Positions 1-8,911 of a stretch of 64,000 bases of DNA are shown here, in pieces. Made by a program: the position numbers and the translations under genes. A model generated the notes under the pieces. That model was not told where the DNA came from. It searched no databases and saw only the letters and a program-made list of their open reading frames with translations. Position 1 is the first letter of the stretch. Each line of letters opens with the position of its first letter. Source of the stretch: Bacteroidaceae bacterium (GTDB taxonomy: Bacteria; Bacteroidota; Bacteroidia; Bacteroidales; Bacteroidaceae); contig JAFTYP010000007.1 of the NCBI GenBank assembly GCA_017461345.1, positions 1 through 64,000 of the forward strand, read 5' to 3'.

Positions 1-2227
1 ACAAACGACTTACTTGTCCATTGGCATAGATGATGAATGCTTTGCTACGCTGTCCCTTGTAGCCTACGCCACCAGCTTGGTTGATGTAATAGGAAGCAGA
101 CTTGTCTTCAACAAATGGAACTGTGTTTGGGTATAAAACTTCTCCACTGATGCGGACCGTGTTGTTACATTCAGGAATGATGATTTGGTCGCCGTTCCTT
201 AGAATAACATCTTTTTCACTACCGGGTTTATTTATTGCAGTCGGAAGGTCTATGCCGACGGAATATCGATCTTTTATGACAATTTTGTCGACGTCCACAG
301 TGTCCGAACTATGAGCTATTTCCAGCAACTGCAGTGATCGTTCCTTTTCATTGGAAGATAATGCTCGGGAAAAACGGGCGCCTTCAGCATATCCTGCTTC
401 CGTAAGTCCGCCTGCTCGTTTAATGATATCGCTGAGTCGCTCATTTCTGCTTTTAAGACTATAGTTACCGGGGTATTTCACTTCACCGCTAATAGACACA
501 ATCGCCATGTCAGCAAATTCGGGATCTCGTTTAATTGTTATGACGTCATAGGGCTTTAGAGCAAAGTTCTGTCCTTCTTTCGCAACTAATCCGTGTTTTA
601 TGTCGAAGGTGTAGATTTTTGCTTTCTTGTTGTAGGTGGAGTCTCGTTCGTCGGTGTATTGTAGGCGGCGAGCAATTTCAATATTGCTCAATAATGCATC
701 TTCTCTTAGTCCACCTGCAGCAACGATAGCATCTTCCAATGTCATGTTGTCAACGTATGGGAATACTCCTTGTTTTGCGAGAGGTCCATAAATGTGATAT
801 TTTTGCGCTCGTGTAATTGCTTCGTCTGATGTGACAACCAGCGAGTCTTCATTCTCCAGTATGACGTCGGGCGCATTGCCAGCCATGATATTTGTTAAAT
901 CAATGCTCATCGCTTTTCGCATACGGTTTTCCTTCATACGGAAAAGGACGGCAAGGTTTGTATAGGCATTTTCCATAACGCCACCGGCTTTCTGTATTAA
1001 AGTGCGGACACTGTTGCATTCGTTGGAGATAGAGTAGTGGCCGGGATAAAATACTGCACCACTCACTTCTACCATGTTTTGATATCGATCTATAGTGTTC
1101 CTGACGTTGACACTATCTCCGTCCTGAATAGTAAAGGAAGCATAATTCCATTCCTCTACAGAATGAACGCTTAGACCATCGTTTGTTTTGCGCTCAACAC
1201 TAATGATACTTTTGTTTGCATCACTCTTAAATCCTCCAGAATATTCTATTAGCGATTTTAGTGTTTCGCCTTCCTTCATCTCGTAAAACATTGGGCGTTT
1301 GATGGCACCGCTGATGTTAACGAGGGCATCATAGGCTCCTACAATAATGGCATCGTTGTCCTGCAGCATAACATTGCCCGTGAGTTTGCCATTCAGTATG
1401 TAGTCATAAACGTCAACTTTAGAAATAATTCTTCCGCCGCGGCTTACCTTGATGTTTCGTAGTGTACCAATTTGTGTGATGCCACCGGCCAAATATAGTG
1501 CATTGAAAACAGTAGAGAATGCAGAAAGAGTGTAGGTGCCAGGGTTGATTACTTCTCCGAGGACATTAACAACAACAGTTCGTGTTTGCCCGACGGTCAA
1601 TTTAATGCTTGACCCCTGATAGTGTTGCCCCATCTTGCTGTTTACTTTTGCTTGAGCCTGTTCTACTGTCAGGCCAGCGATGGCGACAGGACCAATTTTC
1701 TCAATAATGATGGTGCCTTCTGGTGAGATGGCATATTTCTTGCTGCTTTGAGATATTCCGTAGATGTCTATCAATACTTCATCGCCAGGTCCAAGTATGT
1801 AGCTTGCTGGAGTGGCGATGTTCATGTTTGGCTCGAAGGAAAGTTTTTCGTTTCGAAAGATGTCGTGACCAAAGATTTCTTTAACATCAGAAACGAGTTC
1901 ATTTACAATTGTATTTTCCTTTTCTTCTGGTTTGCTCTGTGTGTCAGGATTATTTTTCCGAACTCTGTCGCCTGCAGCAGAAGCGGAACTGCTGCCAGAT
2001 TGCTTTGCCCCCCCCTCGGCTTGTGATGCTTCGTATTGTTCTTTGAGCCGAAATAGCTGTTCTTTTTTTACACCCTTTCTTTGTAGTTCTATCAGGATGG
2101 CTGTTTGGCTTTTCCCGGCCTCGTGCTGTTCTAAAACGAACTGTGCTACTTCTTCGTCACTCATTTGGGCCGAAACTTGACCACATGCAAAAAGGGCAAG
2201 TATTAAGGCAAATAAAATTCTTTTCAT
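1..2227 (-). CDS. SLBB-domain polysaccharide export protein (Wza-like), partial
   Basis: This is an outer-membrane polysaccharide export protein that probably forms the exit channel for a capsule or exopolysaccharide. The reading frame stays open for 742 codons and runs off the left edge, so the C-terminus is missing. It starts at the ATG at 2227-2225 with a Sec signal (MKRILFALILALFACGQVSA). A low-complexity linker follows, then a poly_export segment (about residues 130-220; YILGPGDEVLIDIYG, then GPVAIAGLTVEQAQ). After that comes a series of SLBB repeats, each of the form 'V.V.GEV..PG.Y.L....T...L...AGG' (for example VVVNVLGEVINPGTYTLS). At least five repeats are visible, more than in E. coli Wza but usual for Bacteroidetes. 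A run of eight G (8 C on the plus strand near 2008-2015) sits in the linker. A minus-strand TATCTTTG box lies at 2284-2291. The neighbouring flippase operon supports an export role. Confidence 0.9.
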   Translation of the reverse strand, partial: MKRILFALILALFACGQVSAQMSDEEVAQFVLEQHEAGKSQTAILIELQRKGVKKEQLFRLKEQYEASQAEGGAKQSGSSSASAAGDRVRKNNPDTQSKPEEKENTIVNELVSDVKEIFGHDIFRNEKLSFEPNMNIATPASYILGPGDEVLIDIYGISQSSKKYAISPEGTIIIEKIGPVAIAGLTVEQAQAKVNSKMGQHYQGSSIKLTVGQTRTVVVNVLGEVINPGTYTLSAFSTVFNALYLAGGITQIGTLRNIKVSRGGRIISKVDVYDYILNGKLTGNVMLQDNDAIIVGAYDALVNISGAIKRPMFYEMKEGETLKSLIEYSGGFKSDANKSIISVERKTNDGLSVHSVEEWNYASFTIQDGDSVNVRNTIDRYQNMVEVSGAVFYPGHYSISNECNSVRTLIQKAGGVMENAYTNLAVLFRMKENRMRKAMSIDLTNIMAGNAPDVILENEDSLVVTSDEAITRAQKYHIYGPLAKQGVFPYVDNMTLEDAIVAAGGLREDALLSNIEIARRLQYTDERDSTYNKKAKIYTFDIKHGLVAKEGQNFALKPYDVITIKRDPEFADMAIVSISGEVKYPGNYSLKSRNERLSDIIKRAGGLTEAGYAEGARFSRALSSNEKERSLQLLEIAHSSDTVDVDKIVIKDRYSVGIDLPTAINKPGSEKDVILRNGDQIIIPECNNTVRISGEVLYPNTVPFVEDKSASYYINQAGGVGYKGQRSKAFIIYANGQVSRL

Positions 2228-2283
2228 ATGTTGCTTGGATTTATTTTGTTTTTATGTTTGTGCTGTTTTGATATAATGCGGGG

Positions 2284-2291
2284 CAAAGATA
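2284..2291 (-). promoter_or_regulatory. -7 box upstream of SLBB export gene
   Basis: Reads TATCTTTG on the minus strand, 57 bp before the start of the SLBB gene. No good -33 TTTG is visible at the expected spacing, so this rests on the -7 element alone. Confidence 0.45.
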
Positions 2292-2373
2292 CTAAAATTT
2301 ATTAATTTTATAACGTGTGCGCGGTTGCTTTTATTGTGCTTTGTCGCCTATAAGAAGAAAAAAAGCAAATTAT

Positions 2374-2404
2374 TTTGTTATAATTGATATTATCTATATC
2401 TTTG
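2374..2404 (+). promoter_or_regulatory. Bacteroidetes-type promoter of tmRNA
   Basis: TTTG at 2374-2377, 19 bp, then TATCTTTG at 2397-2404. This matches the primary sigma factor consensus of Bacteroidetes. The mature tmRNA 5' end follows about 25 bp downstream, leaving a short 5' leader. Confidence 0.75.
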
Positions 2405-2429
2405 TGCCGAATTGACCAGCATATACATC

Positions 2430-2829
2430 GGGGCTGACTGGATTTGACAGCAGGATGAGGTGTTGTGTAAGCACGCAGAGAGTTGGTGACCGCTCTCTAT
2501 AATCTCTGATTACCAAAGATTTAATTGGCGAAAATACTTACGCTCTCGCTGCCTAACTGAAGCACAGTAGGTTACTGGCCTAATCTCGGCACCAGGTGCT
2601 GAGACGAGACATCGCTCAGAAGCTGTTGTTCCGAAGCGTCTGGAAAAGCGGTGCAGGAAAATCGGGAATAGTCATGGAAGACGTCTCTATTTCATGACGA
2701 AAATTTAGAGAATAAGGTATTGGTTGGTGGTCCAGGTCTTGCCAATATTCGAAAACGAAGGCTGGAATAAGCGTGTAGAAAGCACAGGACGTCCCTGTTT
2801 GGACGAGGGTTCAATCCCCTCCAGCTCCA
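2430..2829 (+). ncRNA. ssrA: tmRNA (transfer-messenger RNA)
   Basis: tmRNA rescues stalled ribosomes by acting first as an alanyl-tRNA and then as a short mRNA that adds a degradation tag. The 5' end GGGGCTG pairs with CAGCTCC at the 3' end to form the acceptor stem. The T-arm GGTTCAATCC is visible just before the 3' end. The tag frame at 2527-2556 encodes GENTYALAA followed by TAA, close to the ALAA-ending tags known in this phylum. The genome shows ACTA after the stem, so CCA is not encoded and must be added after transcription. It lies between two oppositely oriented polysaccharide genes. Confidence 0.97.
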
Positions 2830-2855
2830 CTAATGTTTCGCCCTCCGAGGATTTC

Positions 2856-2877
2856 ACCCTCGTGAGGGTTCTTGTTT
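2856..2877 (+). terminator. Terminator of tmRNA
   Basis: Short hairpin ACCCT-cgtg-AGGGT at 2856-2869 followed by TCTTGTTTT. It sits 27 bp after the tmRNA discriminator base. Confidence 0.6.
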
Positions 2878-2928
2878 TATATGGAATGTTAAAATCTTAG
2901 TTGTTAAGTACACCAATACGGATATTGG

Positions 2929-3705
2929 TTATTTTATTAAATCTAAAATTTCAAATATATTAACCATAAAAATTCTTGTGTATTTCCTAATATGGTATTT
3001 GATGCGATAGCCTAATGAGAATTCTTGTTGTGTTGTATGTTGGCTCCATTTCAGGAAATCTACATTTCGCGTGTTACGGTCGGGAGGTAAGAACAAACCG
3101 GGCATGAAATTGTTTTTCCAGTAAACATACATGAGGTTGAACTGGTCTCTTTTTGTATATTTCATGAATTCAGTCCACCATTCTTCTGAAATTTTTCTTA
3201 CCAAGGCGTCGTTATGCTTTCTCAGGATGAAGTTATTCTCAAATAATCCCCAGTGTTTAGGGAACTTGTTTCTTTTCAAATGCCAGTACTGGCGGAAAGT
3301 TTTGCAGAATCCGGAGCGTCCGCATAAGTAGGCAGTTTTTATTTCCTCGTAAATGCAGTCGCAGGGGGGGAGGCAATGAGTCACTTGGTATATTTTGTTG
3401 CCTTCTGCAATTTTGTCATTTGCGATGGAATAAAATTCTTTCCCAGTAATCTGGATGTTTGCGTCCATCCACAAACTCCATTCGTAATCTTCGAGGGCTT
3501 TATGCGGCATTAGTTTTACATATCGTGAAAGCCGTGCATTGTCTTTGTGTTCGAAGGGGATGGGACGTATTTGCCATACTCCAACTCTGTCCTCTTTGAT
3601 GTCGTTTGAAAAACAGATATAATCGAAGGTCTCGTCAACGACTGAAGGTTGTCGCAGTTCGTCATAATTGCCTACCAGACAAGTGTATATTACTTTCTTG
3701 TTCAT
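2929..3705 (-). CDS. DUF616 (TOD1/MUCI70-like) glycosyltransferase-like protein
   Basis: A 258-residue cytosolic protein of the DUF616/TOD1_MUCI70 type, members of which are thought to be glycosyltransferases. Recognisable parts are the N-terminal strand VIYTCLVGNYDEL, the segment FDYICFSND, and the metal-site-like WSLWMDANI at about residues 85-95, which resembles a DxD-type motif. The start was chosen at 3705 because its ATG overlaps the upstream gene's TGA (ATGA), a sign of translational coupling. An in-frame ATG at 3756 would overlap the upstream gene by more than 50 bp. It is the last gene of the flippase operon, so it probably modifies or builds a surface glycan. The sugar donor is unknown. 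Confidence 0.75.
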   Translation of the reverse strand: MNKKVIYTCLVGNYDELRQPSVVDETFDYICFSNDIKEDRVGVWQIRPIPFEHKDNARLSRYVKLMPHKALEDYEWSLWMDANIQITGKEFYSIANDKIAEGNKIYQVTHCLPPCDCIYEEIKTAYLCGRSGFCKTFRQYWHLKRNKFPKHWGLFENNFILRKHNDALVRKISEEWWTEFMKYTKRDQFNLMYVYWKNNFMPGLFLPPDRNTRNVDFLKWSQHTTQQEFSLGYRIKYHIRKYTRIFMVNIFEILDLIK

Positions 3706-4616
3706 GCGTTCTTCTTTGATGGGAGTTTTAACCACTGACCGAACTTTAAGTCCCACTCTTTAGGCTCAAAAGGTGTAAACCCGCTCCAGTGTGAGAAGGT
3801 CAGTTCTCCAAAATATATCTTTCCGTTTGCTTCATAGAAATCAACGCGCAGGTGCGGAATGTTTTGTGACAGATGTCCTGCCATATCTTTCATTTTTTCA
3901 AAGGAATGAGGTTTCTCAGGAGGTGTGTTGGCATTGGGATGACCGTTACGGATGTTCAGATGATTGAAGTCTGCATCGAAGAAATCGAATTTGGTTTCTT
4001 CGTCTTTGTGTCTGTCTCCTGCAATAAATAGTGCTTTAACCTTACCATCGAAGCAGAAGAACTTGTAGTCGCGCAGTTCTTGGGTGTCGTTATCTTCCAG
4101 GTAGGCTTCGGCAATGATGCGTGGCTTTACGTTTTTGTAAGGCCATTCGCGGTTTTGCCAGAAGTAGTTTTTCTGGAGTCCTTTTTCGAGCATGGCAAAA
4201 GCCTCGTCTGTCTTAAAGGTCTTTTTGTCTTTGCAGATGGCAACGCTGCCGCTGTCGTGGGTGCATTTGAGTACGAACTTGTCCGGTAGCACATCCAAGT
4301 TGATCTCTTTCGTGCTATTATATACCGCCAAAGTCGGTATGATGTATTCCTCTCCGATGATGCTTGCTACATATTTCTTGGCTTCATGTTTATCGACCAT
4401 TTGTGTGTATTGGGGATTGTGGTCATAAAGTTTAAGCCATTGCAGTTTTTCGTTGAAGGTTTGCGGACATTTCAGATTCAGTTCTGAGCCCATAAGGTGG
4501 CGAAAGAATATCTTGAGAAACTGCTTGTCGGAAAACAGTCTGGGATATTTTATTGCCAATGCAAACTGCAAATCCCGAGGGTGTTTCAAATAATATAATG
4601 CTTTTGCAATTTTCAT
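3702..4616 (-). CDS. TupA-like ATP-grasp protein
   Basis: A 304-residue protein resembling the ATPgrasp_TupA family, which is named after a teichuronopeptide synthesis protein and is common in glycan loci. Visible features are the N-terminal helical segment LFSDKQFLKIFFRHLMG, the family signature CPQTFNEKLQWLKLYD (about residues 50-65), DKFVLKCTHDSGS in the nucleotide-binding part, and a C-terminal HLRVDFYEANGKIYFGELTF, where ATP-grasp metal ligands fall (D and E). It overlaps the flippase stop and the DUF616 start by 4 bp each (ATGA). It probably ligates an amino acid or similar group onto a surface glycan or its precursor; the substrate is unknown. Confidence 0.78.
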   Translation of the reverse strand: MKIAKALYYLKHPRDLQFALAIKYPRLFSDKQFLKIFFRHLMGSELNLKCPQTFNEKLQWLKLYDHNPQYTQMVDKHEAKKYVASIIGEEYIIPTLAVYNSTKEINLDVLPDKFVLKCTHDSGSVAICKDKKTFKTDEAFAMLEKGLQKNYFWQNREWPYKNVKPRIIAEAYLEDNDTQELRDYKFFCFDGKVKALFIAGDRHKDEETKFDFFDADFNHLNIRNGHPNANTPPEKPHSFEKMKDMAGHLSQNIPHLRVDFYEANGKIYFGELTFSHWSGFTPFEPKEWDLKFGQWLKLPSKKNA

Positions 4617-6145
4617 CTTTCTTTATTGTGTGTGAGGCGTTGCCTGATGTATGATAGTATAGTATTCTTTTCTTCTTTGTAGAGCCCTACGTTATACACG
4701 GATGCCGCCATGAAGAGGCTGGCGATCAGGAAATTCACTATGTGCCACAAGTTTTGTTCTGCGTTGAGAGATTCCGAAACCAAAACATATGCCACGCCAC
4801 ATATAAACACGCCAAGGGGCCGCAGATATGATGTTTGTACAAAACTGCCTATGTCGAGTTTTATGTATCGATGTAATAAGTATATCTGTATGCAACGGCT
4901 GATGGCATCGAACACGGAATACGACAAGATGACGGTATATGGTGGGAAGCCTGCTTTGTAGAGACCAATGCTGACGAGGAGTGCAAGGACATACATGACT
5001 GCAAATTGTATGGAAAACCATTTCAGTTTTCCTGTGCCTCGTATGAGTTGGGTGATTCCGCCGGATGTGGATGACACTAATGCTACCAGCAGAGTGCATT
5101 TGCAAAACGTGACGGTGCTTTCCGGCATGCTGTCGCCTAACCACAGGTGGAGAATGAAGGGCAGTTCGCAATAGATGGGGAACAGCAACAGCAATGTCAG
5201 CAATATGCAGACTCTGCAAGTGGAGGATGCCAGCAGGATGGTTCTGTCCATGTTGCCACGGCTGATGTTTTGGGTGATTTGTGGAGCAGACGCTATGTCG
5301 AAGTTGCCTACAAAGGTGGTGATATAGTTCTGTACGGAATAGGAAATGGCATAGGCGGCATTGACGACGGTGCCGAAGAAGTAATTGATGACCATGCTGC
5401 TGCCTTGGTTTCTGAATAACAGTGCCGCCGCACTTAAAAGACTATAGTTGTTGAATACCAGTATGTCTTTGTACTTGCTTTTCTCTTTTATGAGGCTGAA
5501 CTTTGTCGTTGTTGGCCATTTCTTGCAGGCAGAAAGGTAATAGGCGAGCGATGTCAGTGCGGTGACAAATGCCATGCTCAGGGCGTAGAAGCGCAGGAGG
5601 TTCCCTCCGTAATACGACAGTGCCAATATCAGGGCAAACTTGGCGACGGCTCCCAGTATGTCGAATATCGCTATGGTCTGGAAGTCTTCGTGTACGATGA
5701 AAAGGCTGTTGAAGGGTACACTTATCAGGCTCAGACATGTTACGATTGTGGATACCTGAAAGACGAACATGGCGTCGGCCTCCTTGCCCGGTTCTACATT
5801 TAGATAGTTGTGAATGTAATAAACGCCCACCGATTCCAGTATCAACAAGGCCACGATTGCAAAGCAGACATGGATGACAAGGCTCATGTTGAAGATGCGA
5901 TTGACATCGCCGTCCGGTTTCCCCTGCTCGTAGTTGATAAATCGAGTGGTAGTGTTGTAGAGCGCGCTTGTGATAAAAGAAAACATGATGACGGTTGCGC
6001 CTACAACATTGTATAGTCCATAGTCGGATTTTCCAAGTGCTGCAAGAACAAGCCGCATAGATGCCAGACCTAATATGGTGGTGATTAAGAGTCTGGCATA
6101 TACGATGAGCGTGTTCTTTGCTATTCGTTTGTTTTCTTCTCTCAT
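4613..6145 (-). CDS. Wzx-like polysaccharide flippase (MATE/MOP superfamily)
   Basis: A 510-residue integral membrane protein with about 12-14 hydrophobic segments. It begins RIAKNTLIVYARLLITTILGL, the typical first helix of polysaccharide-exporting members of the MOP superfamily. The segment LVLAALGKSDYGLYNVVGA is also characteristic of this family. It would flip lipid-linked oligosaccharide units across the inner membrane. The ATG at 6145 was chosen because a -7 box (TACCTTTG, 6184-6191) lies just upstream; an in-frame ATG at 6253 lies outside the transcript. It is the first gene of a three-gene operon with 4-bp overlaps. No Wzy polymerase is present in the window, so the repeat unit may be completed by genes elsewhere. 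Confidence 0.85.
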   Translation of the reverse strand: MREENKRIAKNTLIVYARLLITTILGLASMRLVLAALGKSDYGLYNVVGATVIMFSFITSALYNTTTRFINYEQGKPDGDVNRIFNMSLVIHVCFAIVALLILESVGVYYIHNYLNVEPGKEADAMFVFQVSTIVTCLSLISVPFNSLFIVHEDFQTIAIFDILGAVAKFALILALSYYGGNLLRFYALSMAFVTALTSLAYYLSACKKWPTTTKFSLIKEKSKYKDILVFNNYSLLSAAALLFRNQGSSMVINYFFGTVVNAAYAISYSVQNYITTFVGNFDIASAPQITQNISRGNMDRTILLASSTCRVCILLTLLLLFPIYCELPFILHLWLGDSMPESTVTFCKCTLLVALVSSTSGGITQLIRGTGKLKWFSIQFAVMYVLALLVSIGLYKAGFPPYTVILSYSVFDAISRCIQIYLLHRYIKLDIGSFVQTSYLRPLGVFICGVAYVLVSESLNAEQNLWHIVNFLIASLFMAASVYNVGLYKEEKNTILSYIRQRLTHNKER

Positions 6146-6183
6146 GAATTTCTCTTTTTGAATAATTGTCTTATTCAAGAGGA

Positions 6184-6191
6184 CAAAGGTA
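6184..6191 (-). promoter_or_regulatory. -7 box of flippase operon
   Basis: TACCTTTG on the minus strand, 38 bp before the flippase ATG. The -33 region is A/T-rich with only a weak TTTC. It decides the start codon choice for the flippase. Confidence 0.55.
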
Positions 6192-6378
6192 CATGTTTTT
6201 TCTCTATTTTGGAAAAAGATGGTGGTTTTTCTTGTTGCAGTAGTTGCTCGCACACTTTACATTTTATTATTAAAAACAAAAAATCCTTTACTTTTTGCTA
6301 TTTTGTTTTTCGGCACGAAACGAGACAAAATAGAAAAGAAAACGTCTCCAAAACAGACTTATGCAGACAACTTTTCTG

Positions 6379-6444
6379 ACTTCTCCAGTGAAGTCGGCAA
6401 ACTTCACACGTCCGTTTTTACAACTTCACACGTCCGTTTGGATG
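6379..6444. repeat. 22-bp modular array, locus 1
   Basis: Three modules start at 6379, 6401 and 6423. ACTTCACACGTCCGTTT occurs at 6401 and 6423, exactly 22 bp apart, and a degenerate copy (ACTTCTCCAG) lies 22 bp before. AAGTCGGCAAACTT at 6391 recurs in locus 4 (23262). The array lies in the 670-bp gap between the divergent flippase operon and the serine hydrolase. The rest of that gap holds no convincing gene, only the two -7 boxes listed. Confidence 0.75.
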
Positions 6445-6780
6445 TTTTTACGCTTTTCGATGAGCGAGAAAATGGCCCAAATCGGGCATTTTGCAGCAGG
6501 GAAACACCACAAATCTCTGCTCTTACATTCTGCCATATAATGTAACGGGCGGATTCTCAAATGGTTGCAAAAGTCTGCGAAAATCCTGTTGTCCTTGGTC
6601 TGGGTACAGGGCAGAGATTTTCGTACCTTTCTCGTGAGATTGGAGAAATGCAGAAAGTAAGAAAAAGTATCTTTTTCGTGACAATTTGTCAAATGGTGTT
6701 TCTCTCTTTTGAATGAATGCTTTAGTCGGACGACTCAATAATTAAATTGTTGCAAAGCAGAGTTATTCAATTATTTTTCG

Positions 6781-6788
6781 TATCTTTG
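6781..6788 (+). promoter_or_regulatory. -7 box upstream of serine hydrolase
   Basis: TATCTTTG, 27 bp before the ATG at 6816. A TTG-containing -33 candidate (6747-6752) is spaced too far for a good match. Confidence 0.5.
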
Positions 6789-6815
6789 TGCCACAATAAT
6801 AAATAATATGATATT

Positions 6816-8033
6816 ATGAAGAAACTGCTTTGCCTTTTGCTGGTCGCTTTTTCTCTGACGGCGACTGCACAGAAAAAAGTTATCGAATCCAAGACTACCT
6901 TTGCTAAGGATGTGCTGCAACCCTACGTCGACAGCGGTGAACTGCCCGGTGCTATCAGCATTTTCTACAACAACGGTGTGCAGGAAACTTGTTGCGTAGG
7001 CTATGCCAACGTAGAACAGAAACGCCCTATAGGCCTGGACAATGTCTATATGCAATGCTCGCAGACCAAAGGCTTCTGCGGTGTTACCATTGCCAAACTC
7101 GTGGAGGATGGCAAGATTTCTCTCGATGACCCCGTGTCGAAGTATCTGCCTGAGTTCAAAGAACTGTGGGTGCAAGAGAGCGACAAGGACGGCGTAAAGG
7201 TGCTTCGCAAGGCAAAGAACGTTCTTACTGTCCGCATGGTCCTTAACCACACAGGCGGTTTCCCCTTCGAATGCAGTGCCAAACGTGCTGATGTGAGAGG
7301 CGGAGGCTGGTCGGGTGGCGCACCTCTCAGGCAGATTGCATCCATCGCTGCCGCATCGCCTATCATGTTCGAGCCGGGCACAAGAGACTTGTATTCCAAT
7401 ACCGGCATCGACATCGGTGCAGCAATCGTTGAGGTTGTAACAGGAATGAAGTGGGAAGACTACCTCAAGCAGGAAGTGCTCGAACCGCTTGGCATGAAGT
7501 CCACATGGTTCTGGCCTACCGACAAACAACTGAAGAAACAAGTGGAAATGTATGATACCCACGACAAGGCTCCTGCCACCTATCGCCTCGAGAACGGTTG
7601 GCAGCAACGTCCGTACAACGATTCCCATGTGTTTGCATCAGCAGGTGCCGGACTTTGGACAACCGCAAACGACCAACTGAAATTCTACAAGATGCTCATG
7701 AATCTGGGTATCGGCGACAATGGTGTTCGTATCCTTAAGGAAGAAACCGTGAAGTCCATCCTTGCCGTTACCACTCGTCCAAACAACATGGGCGGTTATT
7801 CGCTCGGACTGAATGCGCCAAGAGTGGACGGCGACAACGAATGGTTCGGTCACGGAGGAGCATGGGGAACGAACTGCATGGTCAACTGGCATAAGAAACA
7901 ACTCAAACTCTGGGTGGTACAGATTAACGGTCCTCAGCCATGGAACGACAAAGTCAACAAGGCTGCCGAGAAGTTCTTCTCCCAGACAATAGATATGTCG
8001 GGCATCAATGCATATACAGGAAGAACAAAATAA
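6816..8033 (+). CDS. Secreted serine hydrolase, beta-lactamase/PBP4-like family
   Basis: A 405-residue periplasmic or secreted hydrolase of the class C beta-lactamase superfamily (Pfam Beta-lactamase type). It has a Sec signal peptide (MKKLLCLLLVAFSLTATAQ). The catalytic SxxK is S82-Q-T-K85, the second motif YxN is Y193-S-N195, and the third is HGG at H346. The C-terminal FGHGGAWGTN is typical of EstB/DD-peptidase-like members rather than true beta-lactamases. The substrate could be peptidoglycan peptides, esters or D-amino peptides; the sequence does not decide. It is followed 4 bp later by an RNA methyltransferase gene, so the two are probably co-transcribed, though their functions look unrelated. 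Confidence 0.85.
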   Translation: MKKLLCLLLVAFSLTATAQKKVIESKTTFAKDVLQPYVDSGELPGAISIFYNNGVQETCCVGYANVEQKRPIGLDNVYMQCSQTKGFCGVTIAKLVEDGKISLDDPVSKYLPEFKELWVQESDKDGVKVLRKAKNVLTVRMVLNHTGGFPFECSAKRADVRGGGWSGGAPLRQIASIAAASPIMFEPGTRDLYSNTGIDIGAAIVEVVTGMKWEDYLKQEVLEPLGMKSTWFWPTDKQLKKQVEMYDTHDKAPATYRLENGWQQRPYNDSHVFASAGAGLWTTANDQLKFYKMLMNLGIGDNGVRILKEETVKSILAVTTRPNNMGGYSLGLNAPRVDGDNEWFGHGGAWGTNCMVNWHKKQLKLWVVQINGPQPWNDKVNKAAEKFFSQTIDMSGINAYTGRTK

Positions 8034-8037
8034 AACA

Positions 8038-8817
8038 ATGCTGACAAGCACACAAAACCCACGCATCAAACACCTTCTGCTGCTTCAGCAAAAGTCGTCA
8101 CAGCGGAAGGCAGACGGTCTGTTCGTTGTGGAAGGCCGACGCGAGGTGGAGCATTGCCTGACGGCGGGATACACGATTCGTACAGCATTCGTGTGCGAAG
8201 AGATTGCCGACGCCTCCCTTTCACTGCCGAAAGGCGTCGAGATTGTGCCTGTCAGCCGAAACGTCTACGAACGCATTGCTTATCGTGGCGGAACGGAAGG
8301 CATCGTTGCCGTCGTGAACACGAAGAAGACAACGCTCGCTGACCTCCGGCTCTCGTCTTCACCACTCATCGTCGTTCTCGAAAGCGTAGAGAAACCCGGA
8401 AACCTCGGTGCAGTGCTGCGAAGTGCCGATGCTGCAGGAGCCGATGCCGTCATCGTCTGCGATCCGCTCACCGACCTTTACAATCCCAACCTCATACGCT
8501 CTGCCGTGGGGGCACTCTTCACAGTGCCTTGCGTGGCTTGCAGCACCGAAGAGTGTATCGCTTTTTTCAAAGAAAAAGGTATAAAGATTCTCACTGCCCA
8601 ACTGCAAGACTCGCATCTCTACTACGATACTCCGATGACGGGGCCGACGGCTATTGTAATGGGAACAGAAGCAACAGGGTTGACTCCTCAATGGCGACGT
8701 GCTGCCGATGCACACATCCGTATTCCAATGTTGGGACACTTAGACTCTCTGAACGTCTCTGTCAGTGCTGCAATTCTGCTTTACGAGGCCGTCAGACAGC
8801 GACAAAATGTGGAATAA
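8038..8817 (+). CDS. SpoU/TrmH-family RNA methyltransferase
   Basis: A 259-residue SPOUT methyltransferase that would methylate 2'-O ribose in rRNA or tRNA using S-adenosylmethionine. The N-terminal substrate-binding domain starts STQNPRIKHLLLLQ. The three SPOUT motifs are ESVEKPGNLGAVLRSADAAG (motif 1), IVMGTEATGL (motif 2) and IPMLGHLDSLNVSVSAAILL (motif 3), which together form the cofactor knot. Start chosen at the ATG at 8038, 4 bp after the hydrolase stop; an in-frame ATG at 8008 lies within the upstream gene. The exact target (RlmB-like or TsnR-like) cannot be told from sequence. Confidence 0.88.
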   Translation: MLTSTQNPRIKHLLLLQQKSSQRKADGLFVVEGRREVEHCLTAGYTIRTAFVCEEIADASLSLPKGVEIVPVSRNVYERIAYRGGTEGIVAVVNTKKTTLADLRLSSSPLIVVLESVEKPGNLGAVLRSADAAGADAVIVCDPLTDLYNPNLIRSAVGALFTVPCVACSTEECIAFFKEKGIKILTAQLQDSHLYYDTPMTGPTAIVMGTEATGLTPQWRRAADAHIRIPMLGHLDSLNVSVSAAILLYEAVRQRQNVE

Positions 8818-8861
8818 TGAAAAAAAACAGGTAAATAATATACGTTTTATTTAAAAAAGAC

Positions 8862-8869
8862 TATATTTG
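8862..8869 (+). promoter_or_regulatory. -7 box upstream of calpain-like gene
   Basis: TATATTTG, 42 bp before the ATG at 8912. The -33 region is T-rich without a clean TTTG. Confidence 0.5.
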
Positions 8870-8911
8870 CGAAAGAAATAAGTCATAAATGAAGATAAAA
8901 AGGTAAAAAAG

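Noticed and set aside
6219..6545. Short open frames in the 6.2-6.8 kb gap
   Set aside because: They overlap the 22-bp array and the flippase promoter, with no ribosome site and no protein-like composition.
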